Shown: positions 35,180 through 44,832, numbered from the stretch's first letter. The stretch: DNA of 64,000 bases from UBA2334 sp049653005 (GCA_049653005.1 JBASFL010000009.1:1-64000); one strand, 5' to 3'. Numbers and translations: made by a program. The notes: a model not told the origin generated them from the sequence alone.

Positions 35180-37294
35180 ATGGCAACTGAGCTGCATTGG
35201 CCTTGCGTGGTCGTGCCCACCCCGGCACACAGCGCCTTGGGCGATGGCCTGACCTACACCAGCCCCAACGCACTGCCCCCCGGCACCTTGGTGCGCGTGC
35301 CGCTGGGCAAGCGCGACCTGCTGGGCGTGGTGTGGGACGGCCCCGCACAGCCCCCCGATGGCCTGTTGCCCGAGCAGGCCCGGGCCGTGTCCAGCGTGTT
35401 GGCCGGCATTGCCCCGCTGAACGCGGAGTGGCGCGAACTGGTGCAGTTTGCGGCGCAGTATTACCAGAGGGCCCTGGGCGAAGTGGCCCTGGCGGCCCTG
35501 CCCCCGCAACTGCGCGACCTGCAACCCGACCAGTGGCAGCGCCGCCTGAAAAAAGCCGGCAAAGCCGAAAAAGCCGCCCCCTCAGCCGCTACGGACACCG
35601 CCAGCCAGCCAGCCCCCACCCTCAGCCCCGAGCAAGCCACCGCCTTAGCGGCCCTGGCCATCGCCACCCAGCCGGTGCTGCTGTTCGGCGCCACCGGCAG
35701 CGGCAAAACAGAGGTCTACCTGCACGCCGCCCAAACCGTGCTGGCGGCCGACCCCTTGGCCCAAGTGCTGGTGATGGTGCCCGAGATCAACCTCACCCCC
35801 CAGCTGCAACAGCGGTTCACCGAACGCTTCGCCCCCGTGCATGGGGCCAACGCCGTGGTGGCCCTGCACAGCGGCATGACCCCGGCGCAGCGGCTCACCA
35901 GCTGGCTGGCGGCGCACACCGGGGCCGCACGCATCGTGCTGGGCACGCGCATGGCCGTGCTGGCCAGCCTGCCGCACCTGCGCCTGATCGTGGTGGACGA
36001 GGAACACGACCCCAGCTACAAAAGCCAGGACGGCGCCCGCCACTCCGCCCGCGACCTGGCCATTTACCGCGCCCGCCTGCTCACCCGCCACGGCGCACCC
36101 TGCCAGGTGGTGCTGGGCTCGGCCACCCCGTCGCTGGAAAGCTGGCACGCCGCCACCACGGGCCGCTACCTGCGGCTGGACATGGCCAGCCGCGTGGGCG
36201 GGGGTGCGCTGCCCCGGCTGCGCCTGCTCGACATGGCCCAGCAACCCAAAGGGGCCGTGCTGGCCCCGGCCCTGGTGAGCGCACTGATTGAAAGGGCGCA
36301 ACGCGGCGAACAAGCCTTGCTGCTGCTCAACCGCCGGGGCTATGCGCCGGTGCTGGCCTGCCACGCCTGCGGCTGGAAAAGCCAGTGCCCCAGTTGCAGC
36401 GCGTTTCGGGTGTTCCACAAAATCGACCGCACGCTGCGCTGCCACCACTGCGGCGTCACCGAACGGGTGCCACGCGCCTGCCCCGGGTGCGGCAACCTCG
36501 ACATCGCGCCCGTGGGCAAAGGCACCGAGCAGCTGGAAGAACAGGTCACGGCCCTGCTGTCGGGCCAACAACGGCCCGACGGCCAGCCCCTGCGCGTGGC
36601 CCGCATGGACGCCGACAGCACCCGCGCCAAAGGCAGCCTGGAAGCCCAACTGGCCCGCATGCACAGCGGCGAAGTGGACGTGTTGGTGGGCACCCAGATG
36701 GTGGCCAAGGGGCACGACTTTCGCCGCATCACCCTGGTGGCCGCGCTGAATGCCGACGCCGCCCTGTTTGCCAGCGACTACCGCGCGCCCGAACGCCTGT
36801 TTTCGCTGCTGATGCAAGCCGGGGGCCGAGCCGGGCGCGACGCCGCGCTCAGCAGCGGGGCCGAGCTGTGGGTGCAAACCTGGCACCCCACCCACCCGCT
36901 GTTTGCGGCGCTGAAAAAGCACGATTTCCCAGCCTTTGCCGCGCAACAACTGGAAGAACGCCAGGCCGCCCAACTGCCCCCGTTTGTGTACCAGGCCCTG
37001 CTGCGTGCCGAGGCCCGCACCCAGGAAGCCGCGCAAGCGTTTCTGGCGGCCGCGCGCGAAGCCGCACGCGCCTTGGAAGGGGCCGAGCACCTCACGCTGT
37101 TTCCGCCCGTGCCCATGGCCATTCAGCGCGTGGCCAACGTGGAACGGGCGCAAATGCTGCTGGAAAGCCCTTCACGCCCCGCGCTGCAACACGTGCTGAC
37201 CCATTGGCACCCGGCCTTGGCGGCGTGCAGGGCCCTGCCAGAAGCCAAGGGGTTGATACGCTGGGCCATTGACGTGGACCCTTTGGCCATCTGA
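35180..37294 (+). CDS. priA: Primosomal protein N' (replication restart helicase PriA)
   Basis: This 704-residue superfamily 2 helicase has an N-terminal DNA 3'-end-binding domain, Walker A GATGSGKTEV (about 174-183) and the DEEH box VVDEEHDPSYK. It also has a zinc-binding cluster with four C-x2-C-type pairs (CHACGWKSQCPSC, CHHCG, CPGCG) between about 394 and 440. It reloads the replisome at stalled forks. The start ATG at 35180 opens directly into MATELHWPCVVV. The upstream region has unusual replication-like elements. Confidence 0.96.
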   Translation: MATELHWPCVVVPTPAHSALGDGLTYTSPNALPPGTLVRVPLGKRDLLGVVWDGPAQPPDGLLPEQARAVSSVLAGIAPLNAEWRELVQFAAQYYQRALGEVALAALPPQLRDLQPDQWQRRLKKAGKAEKAAPSAATDTASQPAPTLSPEQATALAALAIATQPVLLFGATGSGKTEVYLHAAQTVLAADPLAQVLVMVPEINLTPQLQQRFTERFAPVHGANAVVALHSGMTPAQRLTSWLAAHTGAARIVLGTRMAVLASLPHLRLIVVDEEHDPSYKSQDGARHSARDLAIYRARLLTRHGAPCQVVLGSATPSLESWHAATTGRYLRLDMASRVGGGALPRLRLLDMAQQPKGAVLAPALVSALIERAQRGEQALLLLNRRGYAPVLACHACGWKSQCPSCSAFRVFHKIDRTLRCHHCGVTERVPRACPGCGNLDIAPVGKGTEQLEEQVTALLSGQQRPDGQPLRVARMDADSTRAKGSLEAQLARMHSGEVDVLVGTQMVAKGHDFRRITLVAALNADAALFASDYRAPERLFSLLMQAGGRAGRDAALSSGAELWVQTWHPTHPLFAALKKHDFPAFAAQQLEERQAAQLPPFVYQALLRAEARTQEAAQAFLAAAREAARALEGAEHLTLFPPVPMAIQRVANVERAQMLLESPSRPALQHVLTHWHPALAACRALPEAKGLIRWAIDVDPLAI

Positions 37295-37298
37295 AACC

Positions 37299-37350
37299 GG
37301 AGCTAGAAACCCAATACCAGAAAGCGCTGGAGGCCTTTTTGGCTTGAAAT
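37299..37350 (+). repeat. Interspersed repeat, intergenic copy between priA and the AEC gene
   Basis: GGAGCTAGAAACCCAATACC then AGAAAGCGCTGGAGGCC and TTTTTGGCTTGAAAT fill the entire gap between the convergent genes. This copy is the reference for the family in this report. Confidence 0.75.
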
Positions 37351-37351
37351 G

Positions 37352-38311
37352 TCAGGTCACCAGCGACACCGCCGCTGAAAACGTCACAAACGCGGCCGCC
37401 GTGGACACCAGAATGATGCGGGCAATGCGCCCGTTGTCTGCCTCAAAGCGCTCGGCCAACAGCGACACGTTGCTGGCACTGGGCAATGCCGCCACCAGCA
37501 CCATCACCGTGAGCGACGCGGGCGACAGTGGCACGCCCAACTGCATGGCCGACGCGCCCACCACCGCCACCAGCACGGGGTGCAGCAGCAGCTTCATCAG
37601 CGCCACGGGCACGTAGTCGCTCAGGGGCGTGGGGTGGTCCACCGTCATCTGGGCCCGGGCCAGCACCGCACCGATGGTGAACAGCGCCACGGGCGACGCC
37701 GCGTCGGCCAGCAACCAGGCGGTTTTTTCCAGCGGCCCGGGCAGCACAAACCCCACGGCAGACGCCACACCGCCCAGCAAAATGGCCCAGGGCATGGGGT
37801 TGGCGGCAATGCCTTTGAGGGCCTTGCTGGCCGCCGCCAGCGCGCCCGACACCCCGCCGCCCGCCCCGTCCAGCCGCGACAGCGCAATGCACAGCGAGCT
37901 GGTGACCACCATGTCCACAATGATCATCACAATCACCGGGCCCACGCTGCTGGGGCCGATCAGCGCGGCCAACAGCGGCACGCCCATGAACCCGGTGTTG
38001 GGAAACGCGGCCACCAGTGCGCCCAGCGACGCGTCGTTCCAGCGGATGCGGTCGTTCAGCGACATGCCCACCGCAAACGCCACCATCACCAGCGCGCACA
38101 GCAAATACACGCCGAACACCGAGGCATCGAGCAGCTGCGCAATCGGTGTGGTGGAGCCGAACCGGTACAACATGCACGGCAGTGCAAAAAACAACACAAA
38201 GCCATTCAAGCCGGGAATGGCGGCCAGCGGCAGCATGCCCCGGCGCGCGGCCACAAAGCCACACAACACCAGGGCAAAAAACGGAAAGGTGACCCACAAA
38301 ATGTTCAGCAC
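37352..38311 (-). CDS. AEC-family (auxin efflux carrier-like) transporter
   Basis: The 319-residue membrane protein has about ten hydrophobic segments in two halves and the family's early Asn/Pro features (GLNGFVLFFALPCMLYR, AAFPNTGFMGVPLL). AEC proteins in bacteria export or import small organic acids such as malate or malonate. The substrate cannot be told from sequence. It is transcribed toward priA, from which it is separated by a repeat copy. Confidence 0.87.
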   Translation of the reverse strand: MLNILWVTFPFFALVLCGFVAARRGMLPLAAIPGLNGFVLFFALPCMLYRFGSTTPIAQLLDASVFGVYLLCALVMVAFAVGMSLNDRIRWNDASLGALVAAFPNTGFMGVPLLAALIGPSSVGPVIVMIIVDMVVTSSLCIALSRLDGAGGGVSGALAAASKALKGIAANPMPWAILLGGVASAVGFVLPGPLEKTAWLLADAASPVALFTIGAVLARAQMTVDHPTPLSDYVPVALMKLLLHPVLVAVVGASAMQLGVPLSPASLTVMVLVAALPSASNVSLLAERFEADNGRIARIILVSTAAAFVTFSAAVSLVT

Positions 38312-38414
38312 GCGCGCATTGTGTCAGGCAGGCGCTGCCGCGGGCGGGGCAAACTGGGCCGCCCCACGGCGGTAAGCTTGTGGGCTGCGCTGCCGTCACC
38401 CGTTTTTGTCACCC

Positions 38415-39812
38415 ATGCGTCTGTTTCACCCCACACCCCACCGCCCTCACACCCCAGCCACAGGCCGCTGGCGCACGTTGGCCTGCGCGGCTGGCGTGGC
38501 GTCGGCACTGCTGGCAGGCTGTGCCGCCCCCAAATACACCGTGGACGACGGCCGCCCCGTCAACCCCGAGCTGCTGGCCCACATCCGCAGTTTTGGGGAA
38601 GGCGAACGCGCCCTGCGCCCCGCCATGGCCCGCAGCGCCCAACTGAAAGACCCCGATTGCGACCGCCAGTGGGAACTGCCCTTTGCCGTGGCCACCAGCC
38701 AACAGTGGGACGAAACCGACCGCGTGGCCTGGGTGCGGGCCCTGGGCGTGGACGAACGGCTCTCGGTGGTGGCCGCGGCCCCCGGCACCCCATTGAAACC
38801 GGGCGACAAGCTGGTGGACATCGACGGCACCCAAAGCAACACCGCCGAAAAAATGCTGGTGGAGCTGGCCCGCCTGCGCGAGCGGGGCCGCCCCTTCCCC
38901 GTCAAAACCGCGAAGGGGGCCACCGTCAACGTGGTGCCTTTCGAACTGTGCCGGGGCTATGCCCGCCTGGCTCCGCCCAACACCCCCGAACTGCAGGACT
39001 ACCACTGGCTCATGAGTTACCACCCCCTGGAGGTGGCCCGCGCCGACCTGACCGACGACGAGGCCCTGTGGACCGTGCTGTGGACACAAGGGGTGTCGGA
39101 AGAAGGCGGCGCGCGCATGAAAACCTACCACTACGGCAGCCAGGTGCTGGGCTCGCTGTACACCCTGGCCACCATTGCCACCGGCCTGAAAGGCGCGGCG
39201 GTGGCCGCCGAAGCCGCCGTGGCGGCGGCCCAAAAAGCGGCGGCCACGGCGGCCACTGAAATCATCCGCCAGCAAATCATTGAGCAGGCCAAACAGTTCG
39301 CCATCGACCGCGTGCGGACCGAGCTGGGCAAAACCGCGCAGCAACTCACCCAGGCGCAGGTGGTGGCCAGCATGCAACAGCTGGCGGCCAACAAAGGCCT
39401 GCTGGGCGGCATTTCACGGGTGGCCGCCACCGTGTTCGACAAGGCCGACACTTGGGCCTACACCCGCATGAAACGCCTGGGCGCAGACCCGCTGGCCGGC
39501 TTCACCCTGCACCAGAAAATGCTGGAACGCAGCCTGCTGCGCAACGCCCTGCCCTTTGACCCCGAGCGCATGGCCAGCCTGCAAACCGTGGTCGAGGCCG
39601 ATGGCAAAGGCGACGACGTGGTGGCCATCCTCAAAGGCATACGCACCGAAACACTGGACTTCGACACCGGCCAGATGCCCCTGGCCTCGGCCACCAGCGA
39701 ATTCAGCTACGAAGACCCCGTGACACTCGGCACCGCCAACCCCTATGCCTTCGGCCTGATCGAAGCCATGCTGGGCACGCCCGAAGGCGGCATGCCTACC
39801 GGTCAGAAGTGA
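38415..39812 (+). CDS. Lipoprotein with PDZ-like segment, possibly a degenerate peptidase relative
   Basis: The 465-residue product has a lipoprotein signal (SALLAGC). A PDZ-like segment follows, with GTPLKPGDKLVDIDGT near 120-135. An Ala-rich helical region covers about 255-300. A stretch DDEALWTVLWTQGVSEEGG sits where M48-like lipoprotein peptidases would have DDELA...HExxH, but no HExxH remains. This suggests an inactive homologue; it is inference only. It is followed 18 bp later by the MORN protein. I do not recognise a specific function. Confidence 0.6.
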   Translation: MRLFHPTPHRPHTPATGRWRTLACAAGVASALLAGCAAPKYTVDDGRPVNPELLAHIRSFGEGERALRPAMARSAQLKDPDCDRQWELPFAVATSQQWDETDRVAWVRALGVDERLSVVAAAPGTPLKPGDKLVDIDGTQSNTAEKMLVELARLRERGRPFPVKTAKGATVNVVPFELCRGYARLAPPNTPELQDYHWLMSYHPLEVARADLTDDEALWTVLWTQGVSEEGGARMKTYHYGSQVLGSLYTLATIATGLKGAAVAAEAAVAAAQKAAATAATEIIRQQIIEQAKQFAIDRVRTELGKTAQQLTQAQVVASMQQLAANKGLLGGISRVAATVFDKADTWAYTRMKRLGADPLAGFTLHQKMLERSLLRNALPFDPERMASLQTVVEADGKGDDVVAILKGIRTETLDFDTGQMPLASATSEFSYEDPVTLGTANPYAFGLIEAMLGTPEGGMPTGQK

Positions 39813-39830
39813 AAAACACATAGCAAACAA

Positions 39831-41582
39831 ATGAACACCATCAAACACTGGAGCACTTTTTTTTGCCTGATTTCAGGTTTCACATTGGCCGGGCAAGCGC
39901 AGGCCCAAACCCCAGAGGCTGCGGCAACGGCGGCTGAGGCTGCGCCTTTCGCCCCCGCCGCCGCGCCACCCCCGGTGGCGGTGCCCGCCGAAAGTTGCCG
40001 CATCGTCACCGACCGAGCCATGGCCGCCGACCTGCGCGCCGCCAACGCTCAAGCCCAAAAACCCGACGCCGCCCAGATGGGTCGCTTGCTCGATGAGGCC
40101 ATTGGCCTGTGGACCCTGGCCACCGAGCGCTGCACCGACCGCGCCCAAGACCGCGCCCGACGCAACCTGGCCGACAGCCAGCGCACCCGCCAGGCCTTGA
40201 GCGCCGAGCTGGGCCCCGGGGCCGAATGCGCCAGCCGCCAGACCGACGCCAACAGCCTGCAAGACCTGGCGCAACAAGCCGTCAAGGCCCGCCGCTGGCT
40301 GGACGCTGCCGTGCTCTACCGCAAAGCCGAAAACATGTGGGACGTGGCCGCCGAGCGCTGCACCGGAGAACCGCAAAAGCTGGCCACCCAACGCCGCGAC
40401 CAAACCGCCACCGACGCCCACAACGCCGAGTTCTGCGCCCCCAGCTTTGAGCGTGCCCGCGAAGCCACCCAGGCGCTCAGCCGCCAAAACGACCCGGCCC
40501 AAAAAGCCGCCCGGCAAACCCAGTCCCAGGTGGCCGAAACCCTGTGGCGCGACGCCATCGCCCAATGCAAAGGCCAGCCCCTGGACATCGCCCAAACCAA
40601 CGCCCAACGCCTGGCCAAAGAACGCGGCACACCCTGGGTGCCCACCCAAGCGGCCATCGCCGCCCCCACACCAACGGCCACCACAGGGGGCAAGACACCC
40701 GAGCCATCCGTCAAAGCGGTTGCGGTTGCCACACCTGCGGGGGGTGGACTGCTCAGCGGTCTGGGCACCGCCGTGGGCAGCCTGCTTCCCAAAACCGGGG
40801 CAACCGACACACCGCCCACAGCCCCACCGGCAACAGCCGCCCCCACCACCGGCCCACAAGACACCGACATCCAGTCCGGTGACACCCGCTTCCAAGGGCG
40901 TTTTGTGCGCCAAGGCAACCTGTTGACCGGCTCAGGCCGCGTCACCTGGGCCAACGGCGACGTCTACAACGGCGAATTGCAACAAGGCAAACGGCACGGC
41001 CAAGGCGAGTTTGTCTGGGCCAACGGCCAGCGCTTCCGGGGCGACTGGGTGCAAGACGTGCCCCACGGCAAAGGCAGCATGAAGTTCGCCACCGGCAACC
41101 AGTACGAAGGCGACATCGCCCAGGGCGAGCCGCACGGCGACGGGCGCATGGTGTTTGCCTCGGGCGACAGCTTCCAGGGCCGCTTCGTGAAAGGCAAGCC
41201 CAACGGCCAAGGCACCTACCGCTGGACCAGCGGCCAAACCTACGAAGGCCCCTGGACCCAGGACCAACCCAACGGCACGGGCAAGCTGGTCTATGCCAAC
41301 GGCAACCGCTACGAAGGCGCACTGGTCAACGGCACACCCGAAGGACTGGGCAGGCTCGCCTACGCGTCGGGTGACGAATACCGGGGCCAATTCAACCAAG
41401 GCGCACCACACGGCGAAGGCACCTACACCTGGAAAAGCGGTGACCGCTACGCCGGCCTGTGGCAGGCCGGCCGCAAACACGGCCAAGGCCGCTTCGAGTG
41501 GCCCAATGGCGACCGCTGGGACGGCCTGTTCGACAACGACACCCAAACCGACAAGGGTACCTTGACCCGAAAAGCCCCCTGA
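39831..41582 (+). CDS. Secreted MORN-repeat protein
   Basis: The 583-residue protein has a signal peptide (ending near GQAQAQ). A helical Cys-containing region spans about 40-270, followed by a Pro/Thr/Ala linker. The C-terminus has about nine consecutive 23-residue MORN repeats (about 370-580), each of the form Y-x-G-x-W/F-x-x-G-x-x-H/N-G-x-G. Bacterial MORN arrays are structural or binding modules, often at membranes. Its stop overlaps the rep start (TGATG), so it is translated together with a DNA helicase. That is probably packing rather than shared function. Confidence 0.8.
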   Translation: MNTIKHWSTFFCLISGFTLAGQAQAQTPEAAATAAEAAPFAPAAAPPPVAVPAESCRIVTDRAMAADLRAANAQAQKPDAAQMGRLLDEAIGLWTLATERCTDRAQDRARRNLADSQRTRQALSAELGPGAECASRQTDANSLQDLAQQAVKARRWLDAAVLYRKAENMWDVAAERCTGEPQKLATQRRDQTATDAHNAEFCAPSFERAREATQALSRQNDPAQKAARQTQSQVAETLWRDAIAQCKGQPLDIAQTNAQRLAKERGTPWVPTQAAIAAPTPTATTGGKTPEPSVKAVAVATPAGGGLLSGLGTAVGSLLPKTGATDTPPTAPPATAAPTTGPQDTDIQSGDTRFQGRFVRQGNLLTGSGRVTWANGDVYNGELQQGKRHGQGEFVWANGQRFRGDWVQDVPHGKGSMKFATGNQYEGDIAQGEPHGDGRMVFASGDSFQGRFVKGKPNGQGTYRWTSGQTYEGPWTQDQPNGTGKLVYANGNRYEGALVNGTPEGLGRLAYASGDEYRGQFNQGAPHGEGTYTWKSGDRYAGLWQAGRKHGQGRFEWPNGDRWDGLFDNDTQTDKGTLTRKAP

Positions 41583-43681
41583 TGCAAACCAGCGGCCCCT
41601 CCACCCTGACCATCGGCCTGAACCCCGCCCAGCAAGAAGCCGTGCTGCACCTGGGCGGCCCGTGCCTGGTGCTCGCCGGGGCAGGCTCGGGCAAAACGCG
41701 CGTCATCACACACAAAATTGCCCGGCTCATCGAGGCGGGGCTTGAGCCCGAGCGCATTGCCGCCATCACCTTCACCAACAAAGCGGCCGCCGAAATGCGC
41801 GAACGTGCCCGCCAGCTGGTGGGCAAAGGCGCCAAAAAGGTGGTGATTTGCACCTTCCATGCCCTGGGCGTGCGCATGCTCAGGCAAGACGGCGAAGTGC
41901 TGGGGCTGAAGCCGAAGTTCAGCATCCTGGACAGCGACGACATCACCGGCATCCTCAAAGACTGCGCCGGCGGCACCACCGACGTGGCCACCGCCAGACA
42001 GTGGCAATGGGCCATCAGCGCCTGGAAAAACGCCGGGCTGACGGCCGACGAGGCGCTGGCCCAGGCCCAAACCGAAGACGACCGCGCCACCGCCGTCCTC
42101 ATGCAGCGCTACCAGGAACGCCTGAGCGCCTACCAGGCCGTGGACTTCGACGACCTGATTGGCCTGCCCCTGAAGCTGCTGCAAAACCACGCCGACGTGC
42201 GCGAGCGCTGGCAACAGCAAATGGGCCACGTGCTGGTGGACGAATACCAGGACACCAACGCCACCCAATACGAACTGCTCAAACTGCTGGTGGGCGAGCG
42301 CGCCCGCTTCACCGCCGTGGGCGACGACGACCAAAGCATTTACGGCTGGCGCGGCGCCACGCTGGACAACCTGCGCAAACTGCCGGTGGACTTCCCTGCC
42401 CTCAAGGTGGTGACGCTGGAGCAAAACTACCGCTCCACCAGCGCCATCTTGCGCGCAGCCAACAACGTGATTGGCCCCAACCCCAAGCTGTTCCCCAAAA
42501 AACTGTGGAGCGACCTGGGCGAAGGCGAGCCCGTGCGCGTGCTGGCCGCCGACAACGAAGAGCACGAGGCCGAACGCATGGTCTCGCGCATCGTGGGCAT
42601 CCGCGCGGGCAGCGGCCCGCTGTCCAGCCCGCACAAAGAATTCCGCGATTTTTGCCTGCTGTACCGCGCCAACCACCAAGCCAAACTGTTCGAAGTGGCG
42701 CTGCGCAAGGCGCAAATTCCGTACAAGGTGTCAGGGGGCACCAGCTTTTTTGACCGCGCCGAAATCAAAGACCTGTGCGCCTGGCTGCGCGTGCTGGTCA
42801 ACAACGACGACGACCCGGCCTTCATGCGCGCCATCACCACCCCCAAACGCGGCGTGGGCCACCAAACACTGGCCGCCCTGGGTGAATTTGCCAGCAAATA
42901 CAAAGTGAGCCTGTTCGAGGCCTTGTTTTCCCATTCACTGCCCGCCGCCCTGCCCGCCCGCGCCGTGGGCAGCCTGCACGAATTTGGCCGCACCCTGAAC
43001 GAACTGGAGCACCGCGCCCGGCACACCACAGGCGCAGACAACGCCCGGACCTTTCTCACCGAGTGGCTGAAAGACATCGGCTACGAACAGCACCTGTACG
43101 ATGGCGAGGACAACGAAAAAGTGGCCGCCGCCCGCTGGAACAACGTGGTGGAGTTTTGCGACTGGATGGCCCAACGCTGCGGCGGACACATTGAAGACAC
43201 CGCTGGTGTGAACACCGAAACAGAGCGAAAAACACTGCTGGAGGTGGCGCAAACCATTGCCCTGCTGTCCACCATTTCAGAACGCGAGCAAGACCAGAAC
43301 GTGGTCACGCTGTCCACCTTGCATGCCTCCAAAGGACTTGAGTGGCCCCATGTGATGTTGGTGGGGGTGAACGAGGGGCTGTTGCCGTTCAAACTGGATG
43401 AAACCGCCGATGTGCCGGCCGACCAACTGGCGCAGCGCCTGGAGGAAGAGCGCCGCCTGATGTACGTGGGCATCACCCGTGCCCGCAACTCGCTGGTGGT
43501 GAGCTGGCTCAAACGCCGCAAAAAGGGACGTGAGTTCATCAACGGCAAGGCCAGCCGGTTCATTGCCGAAATGGCCCTCGACGTGGCCACCTCGCGCGAA
43601 GACCCGCGCGAGAAGCTGCGCGCGTTGCGCGCAGAGTTTGCGCAACGCGCCCAAACGGCACAAAACGCAAAAATCAGCTGA
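41582..43681 (+). CDS. rep: UvrD/Rep-family ATP-dependent DNA helicase
   Basis: The 699-residue superfamily 1A helicase has Walker A AGAGSGKTR (Lys38), motif II VDEYQDTN, motif III GDDDQSIYGWRGA, motif IV YRSTSAIL and motif VI LMYVGITRAR. It translocates 3'-5' and clears forks. Length and the VDEYQDTNATQYELL style fit Rep rather than UvrD. The frame is open from 41459, but the ATG at 41582 overlaps the MORN stop and opens at the normal N-terminus. Confidence 0.92.
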   Translation: MQTSGPSTLTIGLNPAQQEAVLHLGGPCLVLAGAGSGKTRVITHKIARLIEAGLEPERIAAITFTNKAAAEMRERARQLVGKGAKKVVICTFHALGVRMLRQDGEVLGLKPKFSILDSDDITGILKDCAGGTTDVATARQWQWAISAWKNAGLTADEALAQAQTEDDRATAVLMQRYQERLSAYQAVDFDDLIGLPLKLLQNHADVRERWQQQMGHVLVDEYQDTNATQYELLKLLVGERARFTAVGDDDQSIYGWRGATLDNLRKLPVDFPALKVVTLEQNYRSTSAILRAANNVIGPNPKLFPKKLWSDLGEGEPVRVLAADNEEHEAERMVSRIVGIRAGSGPLSSPHKEFRDFCLLYRANHQAKLFEVALRKAQIPYKVSGGTSFFDRAEIKDLCAWLRVLVNNDDDPAFMRAITTPKRGVGHQTLAALGEFASKYKVSLFEALFSHSLPAALPARAVGSLHEFGRTLNELEHRARHTTGADNARTFLTEWLKDIGYEQHLYDGEDNEKVAAARWNNVVEFCDWMAQRCGGHIEDTAGVNTETERKTLLEVAQTIALLSTISEREQDQNVVTLSTLHASKGLEWPHVMLVGVNEGLLPFKLDETADVPADQLAQRLEEERRLMYVGITRARNSLVVSWLKRRKKGREFINGKASRFIAEMALDVATSREDPREKLRALRAEFAQRAQTAQNAKIS

Positions 43682-43740
43682 ACTCAAGGGGGTGGGGCAA
43701 CTGCCCTGTCGCTGTTTCACGCCTGGAATGGCAAACGGCA

Positions 43741-43775
43741 GAAACAAAAATGCTCATCGCAAAGGACGGGCATTT
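43741..43775 (-). terminator. Probable terminator of the tRNA operon
   Basis: On the minus strand AAATGC (43770-43775) pairs with GCATTT (43748-43753), followed by TTG and TTTC. It lies 22 bp beyond tRNA-Thr. The stem is short with a 16-nt loop. Confidence 0.4.
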
Positions 43776-43797
43776 GAAAAATGACACTCACTCGGGG

Positions 43798-43872
<75 letters not shown>

Positions 43873-43893
43873 GACTGCCGCATGGGCAAAAAA

Positions 43894-43969
43894 TGGAGCG
43901 GGATAAGAGACTCGAACTCTCGACCTATACCTTGGCAAGGTATCGCTCTACCAACTGAGCTAATCCCGC
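43894..43969 (-). tRNA. tRNA-Gly (GCC)
   Basis: 76 nt including encoded CCA. Acceptor GCGGGAT, D arm AGCTCAGTTGGTAGAGC, anticodon loop TTGCCAA (anticodon GCC), T arm loop TTCGAGT. Confidence 0.96.
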
Positions 43970-43983
43970 AAAACCTGATGTTT

Positions 43984-44059
43984 TGGTGGCCTGGGACGGA
44001 ATCGAACCATCGACACGCGGATTTTCAATCCGCTGCTCTACCAACTGAGCTACCGGGCC
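43984..44059 (-). tRNA. tRNA-Phe (GAA)
   Basis: 76 nt including encoded CCA. The anticodon loop is TTGAAAA (anticodon GAA) on stem GCGGA/TCCGC. Acceptor strands GGCCCGG and CCAGGCC leave a C-A mismatch at the fifth pair, which is odd for a housekeeping tRNA. It is first of three in a minus-strand tRNA operon. Confidence 0.95.
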
Positions 44060-44122
44060 AAGACCAAAATTATAGCACTGTAAAAACAAACGTCCAAAGA
44101 AAGTACGCTCCCAACCGCAAAC

Positions 44123-44806
44123 TCAATACAAGCTGCGTTTGCCCCGGGACAAATCCACGCCCAATTGTTTGAGTTTCCGGTACAGGTGGGTGCGCTCCAG
44201 CCCGGTTTTCTCTGCCACACGGGTCATGGAGCCCGACTCTTTTGCCAGGTGAAACTCGAAATAGGCTTTCTCAAACTCGTCACGGGCTTCGCGCAATGGC
44301 TTTTCAAGATCGAAGTTCTGGGTGGACGTGGGGCCCAACTCCACCTGGACTTCGGGCAACACGCCGCCGGTCATGGCGAATTCCACCGTCATTTCAGTGG
44401 CCACTTGCACCGGCATCGCCACCACGGCGCGTGGTTTTTCCATGGCCTTGGTCAACCCGAGCTCGACCGCTTTCAGCAGTTTTTGCAGCGTGATGGGTTT
44501 TTCCAGGAATGACATGGCACCGATGCGCGTGGCCTCTACCGCCGTGTCAATGGTGGCGTGCCCGCTCATCATGATGACGGGCATGGTCAGCAAACCGGCC
44601 GTGGACCACTCTTTGAGCAGGGTGACACCATCGGTGTCGGGCATCCAGATGTCCAGCAGCACCAGGTCGGGCCGGGCATTCTGGCGGGCCAACCGGGCTT
44701 GGGCGGCGTTTTCAGCCAGCTCCACCGCGTGGCCTTCGTCGTTCAGGATTTCCGACAGCAGGTCTCTGATGCCCAGTTCGTCATCCACCACCAAGATATT
44801 GGCCAT
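44123..44806 (-). CDS. NtrX-like response regulator lacking the AAA+ domain
   Basis: The 227-residue protein has a receiver domain (about 1-120) with phospho-acceptor Asp in LVLLDIWMPD and the usual Lys in FLEKPI. A variable linker follows, then a C-terminal Fis-type helix-turn-helix (about 185-220, MTRVAEKTGLERTHLYRKL). The end (LYRKLKQLGVDL) is typical of NtrX, yet the sigma-54-activating AAA+ module is absent. It probably binds DNA without activating sigma-54 directly. It sits just after the NtrY-like kinase and has a GAGGGGAG ribosome site. Confidence 0.87.
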   Translation of the reverse strand: MANILVVDDELGIRDLLSEILNDEGHAVELAENAAQARLARQNARPDLVLLDIWMPDTDGVTLLKEWSTAGLLTMPVIMMSGHATIDTAVEATRIGAMSFLEKPITLQKLLKAVELGLTKAMEKPRAVVAMPVQVATEMTVEFAMTGGVLPEVQVELGPTSTQNFDLEKPLREARDEFEKAYFEFHLAKESGSMTRVAEKTGLERTHLYRKLKQLGVDLSRGKRSLY

Positions 44807-44832
44807 GCGCGCTCGCTCCCCTCGGGCTGTTG

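Noticed and set aside
40920..41560. Tandem DNA repeat array or CRISPR-like pattern
   Set aside because: The periodicity is 69 bp and is explained by the MORN protein repeats; DNA identity between units is low.
43984..44059. tRNA-Phe as an integration site
   Set aside because: No integrase, direct-repeat copy of the tRNA end or foreign block is seen next to it.
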